From Salinibacterium sp. (GTDB lineage: Bacteria > Actinomycetota > Actinomycetes > Actinomycetales > Microbacteriaceae): 6,813 bases of DNA. The position numbers and the translations under genes are program-made. This document shows, one piece after another, positions 5,775 through 6,813 of the stretch (positions are counted from its first letter, which is position 1; every line of letters begins with the position of its first letter). A model generated the notes under the pieces. The model was not told the DNA's origin. It ran no database searches and was given only the letters and a program-made list of their open reading frames with translations. Where the stretch lies: assembly GCA_025352485.1 (NCBI GenBank), contig JANXTJ010000083.1, positions 1 to 6,813 on the forward strand, read 5' to 3'.

Positions 5775-6813
5775 CCGACAACTTCACCACCACCCAGAGC
5801 GGCGCGCCCCTCGCTAGTGATGCGCACTCGCTCACCAGCGGTCCCGACGGCATCACGGCGCTGCACGACCGCGCCCTCGTCGAGAAACTTGCTTCGTTCA
5901 ACCGCGAGCGCGTGCCGGAGCGCAACCCCCATGCCAAAGGCGGCGGAGCTTTCGGTGAGTTTGAGGTCACCGAAGACGTGTCGCAGTACACGCGCGCTGC
6001 GGTGTTCCAGCCGGGCGCCACGTCCGAGATGCTGCTGCGCTTCTCGTCGGTCGCCGGTGAGCAGGGCTCGCCCGACACCTGGCGTGACGTGCGCGGCTAC
6101 GCATTGCGTTTCTACACGACCGAGGGTAACTACGACATCGTCGGCAACAACACCCCGGTGTTTTTCATCCGTGATGGCATGAAGTTCCCCGACTTCATCC
6201 ACTCGCAGAAGCGCCTCGCCGGCTCGGGCCTGCGCAATGCCGACATGCAGTGGGACTTCTGGACTCTCTCACCGGAATCTGCCCACCAGGTCACCTACCT
6301 GATGGGCGACCGTGGTCTCTCCCGGTCGTGGCGCCACCTCAATGGCTACGGTTCGCACACCTACCAGTGGATCAATGCCGCCGGCGAGCGGCACTGGGTG
6401 CAGTACCACTTCAAGTCCCGCCAGGGCGTCGAGCGCCTCAGCCCGGCCGAAGCCGAGAAACTCGCCGGCTCCGACGCGGACTACTACCGTCGCGACCTGC
6501 ACGACGCGATCGAGCGCGGCGAGTTCCCGACCTGGGACGTCTTCGTGCAGATCATGCCCTACGACGACGCGAAGACCTACCGGTTTAACCCTTTCGACAT
6601 CACGAAGGTCTGGCCGCACGCCGACTACCCGCTGGTCAAGGTCGGCCACTACACGCTCAACCGCAATCCGCAGAACTTCTTCGCCGAGATTGAGCAGGCC
6701 GCTTTCGCTCCCTCTAACACCGTGCCCGGGATCGATATCAGCCCGGACAAGATGCTCATGGCGCGCGTCTTCTCCTATGCGGATGCGCAGCGCTACCGCA
6801 TCGGCACCAACTA
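5771..6813 (+). CDS. katA: Monofunctional haem catalase (3' end outside window)
   Basis: This cytosolic enzyme converts hydrogen peroxide to water and oxygen. The visible 347 residues stop at the window edge in a partial codon; small-subunit catalases are about 480-500 aa, so roughly 70% is present. The active-site block is FNRERVPERNPHAKGGGAFG (43-62) with catalytic H54. Distal N126 lies in DIVGNNTPVFFIRD (122-135). The proximal haem motif ARVFSYADAQRYRIGTN (331-347) supplies R332 and the axial ligand Y336. The short N-terminal arm suggests a clade 3 small-subunit enzyme. That assignment, and the choice of katA as symbol, is less certain than the family. It is not a KatG-type catalase-peroxidase: there is no resemblance to that fold. 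The gene overlaps furA by 4 nt and has an AGGA at 7 nt, so it is cotranscribed and probably controlled by FurA. Confidence 0.97.
   Translation, partial: MTDNFTTTQSGAPLASDAHSLTSGPDGITALHDRALVEKLASFNRERVPERNPHAKGGGAFGEFEVTEDVSQYTRAAVFQPGATSEMLLRFSSVAGEQGSPDTWRDVRGYALRFYTTEGNYDIVGNNTPVFFIRDGMKFPDFIHSQKRLAGSGLRNADMQWDFWTLSPESAHQVTYLMGDRGLSRSWRHLNGYGSHTYQWINAAGERHWVQYHFKSRQGVERLSPAEAEKLAGSDADYYRRDLHDAIERGEFPTWDVFVQIMPYDDAKTYRFNPFDITKVWPHADYPLVKVGHYTLNRNPQNFFAEIEQAAFAPSNTVPGIDISPDKMLMARVFSYADAQRYRIGTN

Noticed and set aside
5573..6202. Minus-strand open frame of 209 codons across the fur-catalase junction
   Set aside because: It runs antisense to two well-supported genes and shows no domain. Stop codons are simply rare in this frame because of GC bias.
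1..6813. Mobile elements, CRISPR arrays, tRNA or rRNA genes, long repeats
   Set aside because: Reading both strands showed no transposase or integrase sequence, no spaced direct repeats, no tRNA cloverleaf and no terminal inverted repeats. Genes fill nearly all of the window.

Overview
The window is compact, high-GC bacterial DNA with almost no non-coding sequence. It has the look of an actinobacterium, most likely the family Microbacteriaceae. The supports are strong G/C preference at third codon positions, several ATGA stop/start overlaps, an adenosylhomocysteinase with the actinobacterial HMTVQTAVLIETL block and internal insertion, and a FurA-type regulator very close to the mycobacterial protein. 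The family-level placement is inference from remembered protein similarity, not from a search.

Layout. (1) Positions 3-2038, plus strand: the C-terminal part of a HAD-IIB phosphatase/phosphomannomutase-like protein, overlapping by 4 nt with a complete S-adenosylhomocysteine hydrolase gene (ahcY). (2) Positions 2039-2071: a short convergent gap with a GC-rich stem-loop. (3) Positions 2072-2923, minus strand: an RDD-family membrane protein. (4) Positions 2924-2969: a 46-nt divergent promoter region. (5) Positions 2970-5263, plus strand: a SpoIIM-family membrane protein joined by an ATGA overlap to an MFS exporter of the MFS_3/EntS-like type. (6) Positions 5264-5312: a 49-nt regulatory gap holding a 25-bp imperfect palindrome over a probable promoter, with a possible terminator overlapping its left side. 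(7) Positions 5313-6813, plus strand: a FurA/CatR-type peroxide-responsive repressor joined by an ATGA overlap to a monofunctional haem catalase that runs off the right edge. No gene-free stretch exceeds about 50 nt.

How the genes work together. The ahcY product clears S-adenosylhomocysteine in the activated-methyl cycle. The RDD/SpoIIM pair is a recurrent divergent neighbourhood in actinobacteria, usually accompanied by MoxR and DUF58 genes that are absent here. The Fur-family/catalase pair is a self-contained oxidative-stress operon in which the repressor probably controls itself and the catalase through the upstream palindrome.

I found no RNA genes, mobile elements, CRISPR arrays or integration signatures. 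I do not see a wholly new system. The observations most worth following are the palindromic operator with an apparently leaderless furA start, the residues that tune peroxide sensing in the regulator, and the SpoIIM-MFS coupling without the usual MoxR/DUF58 partners.
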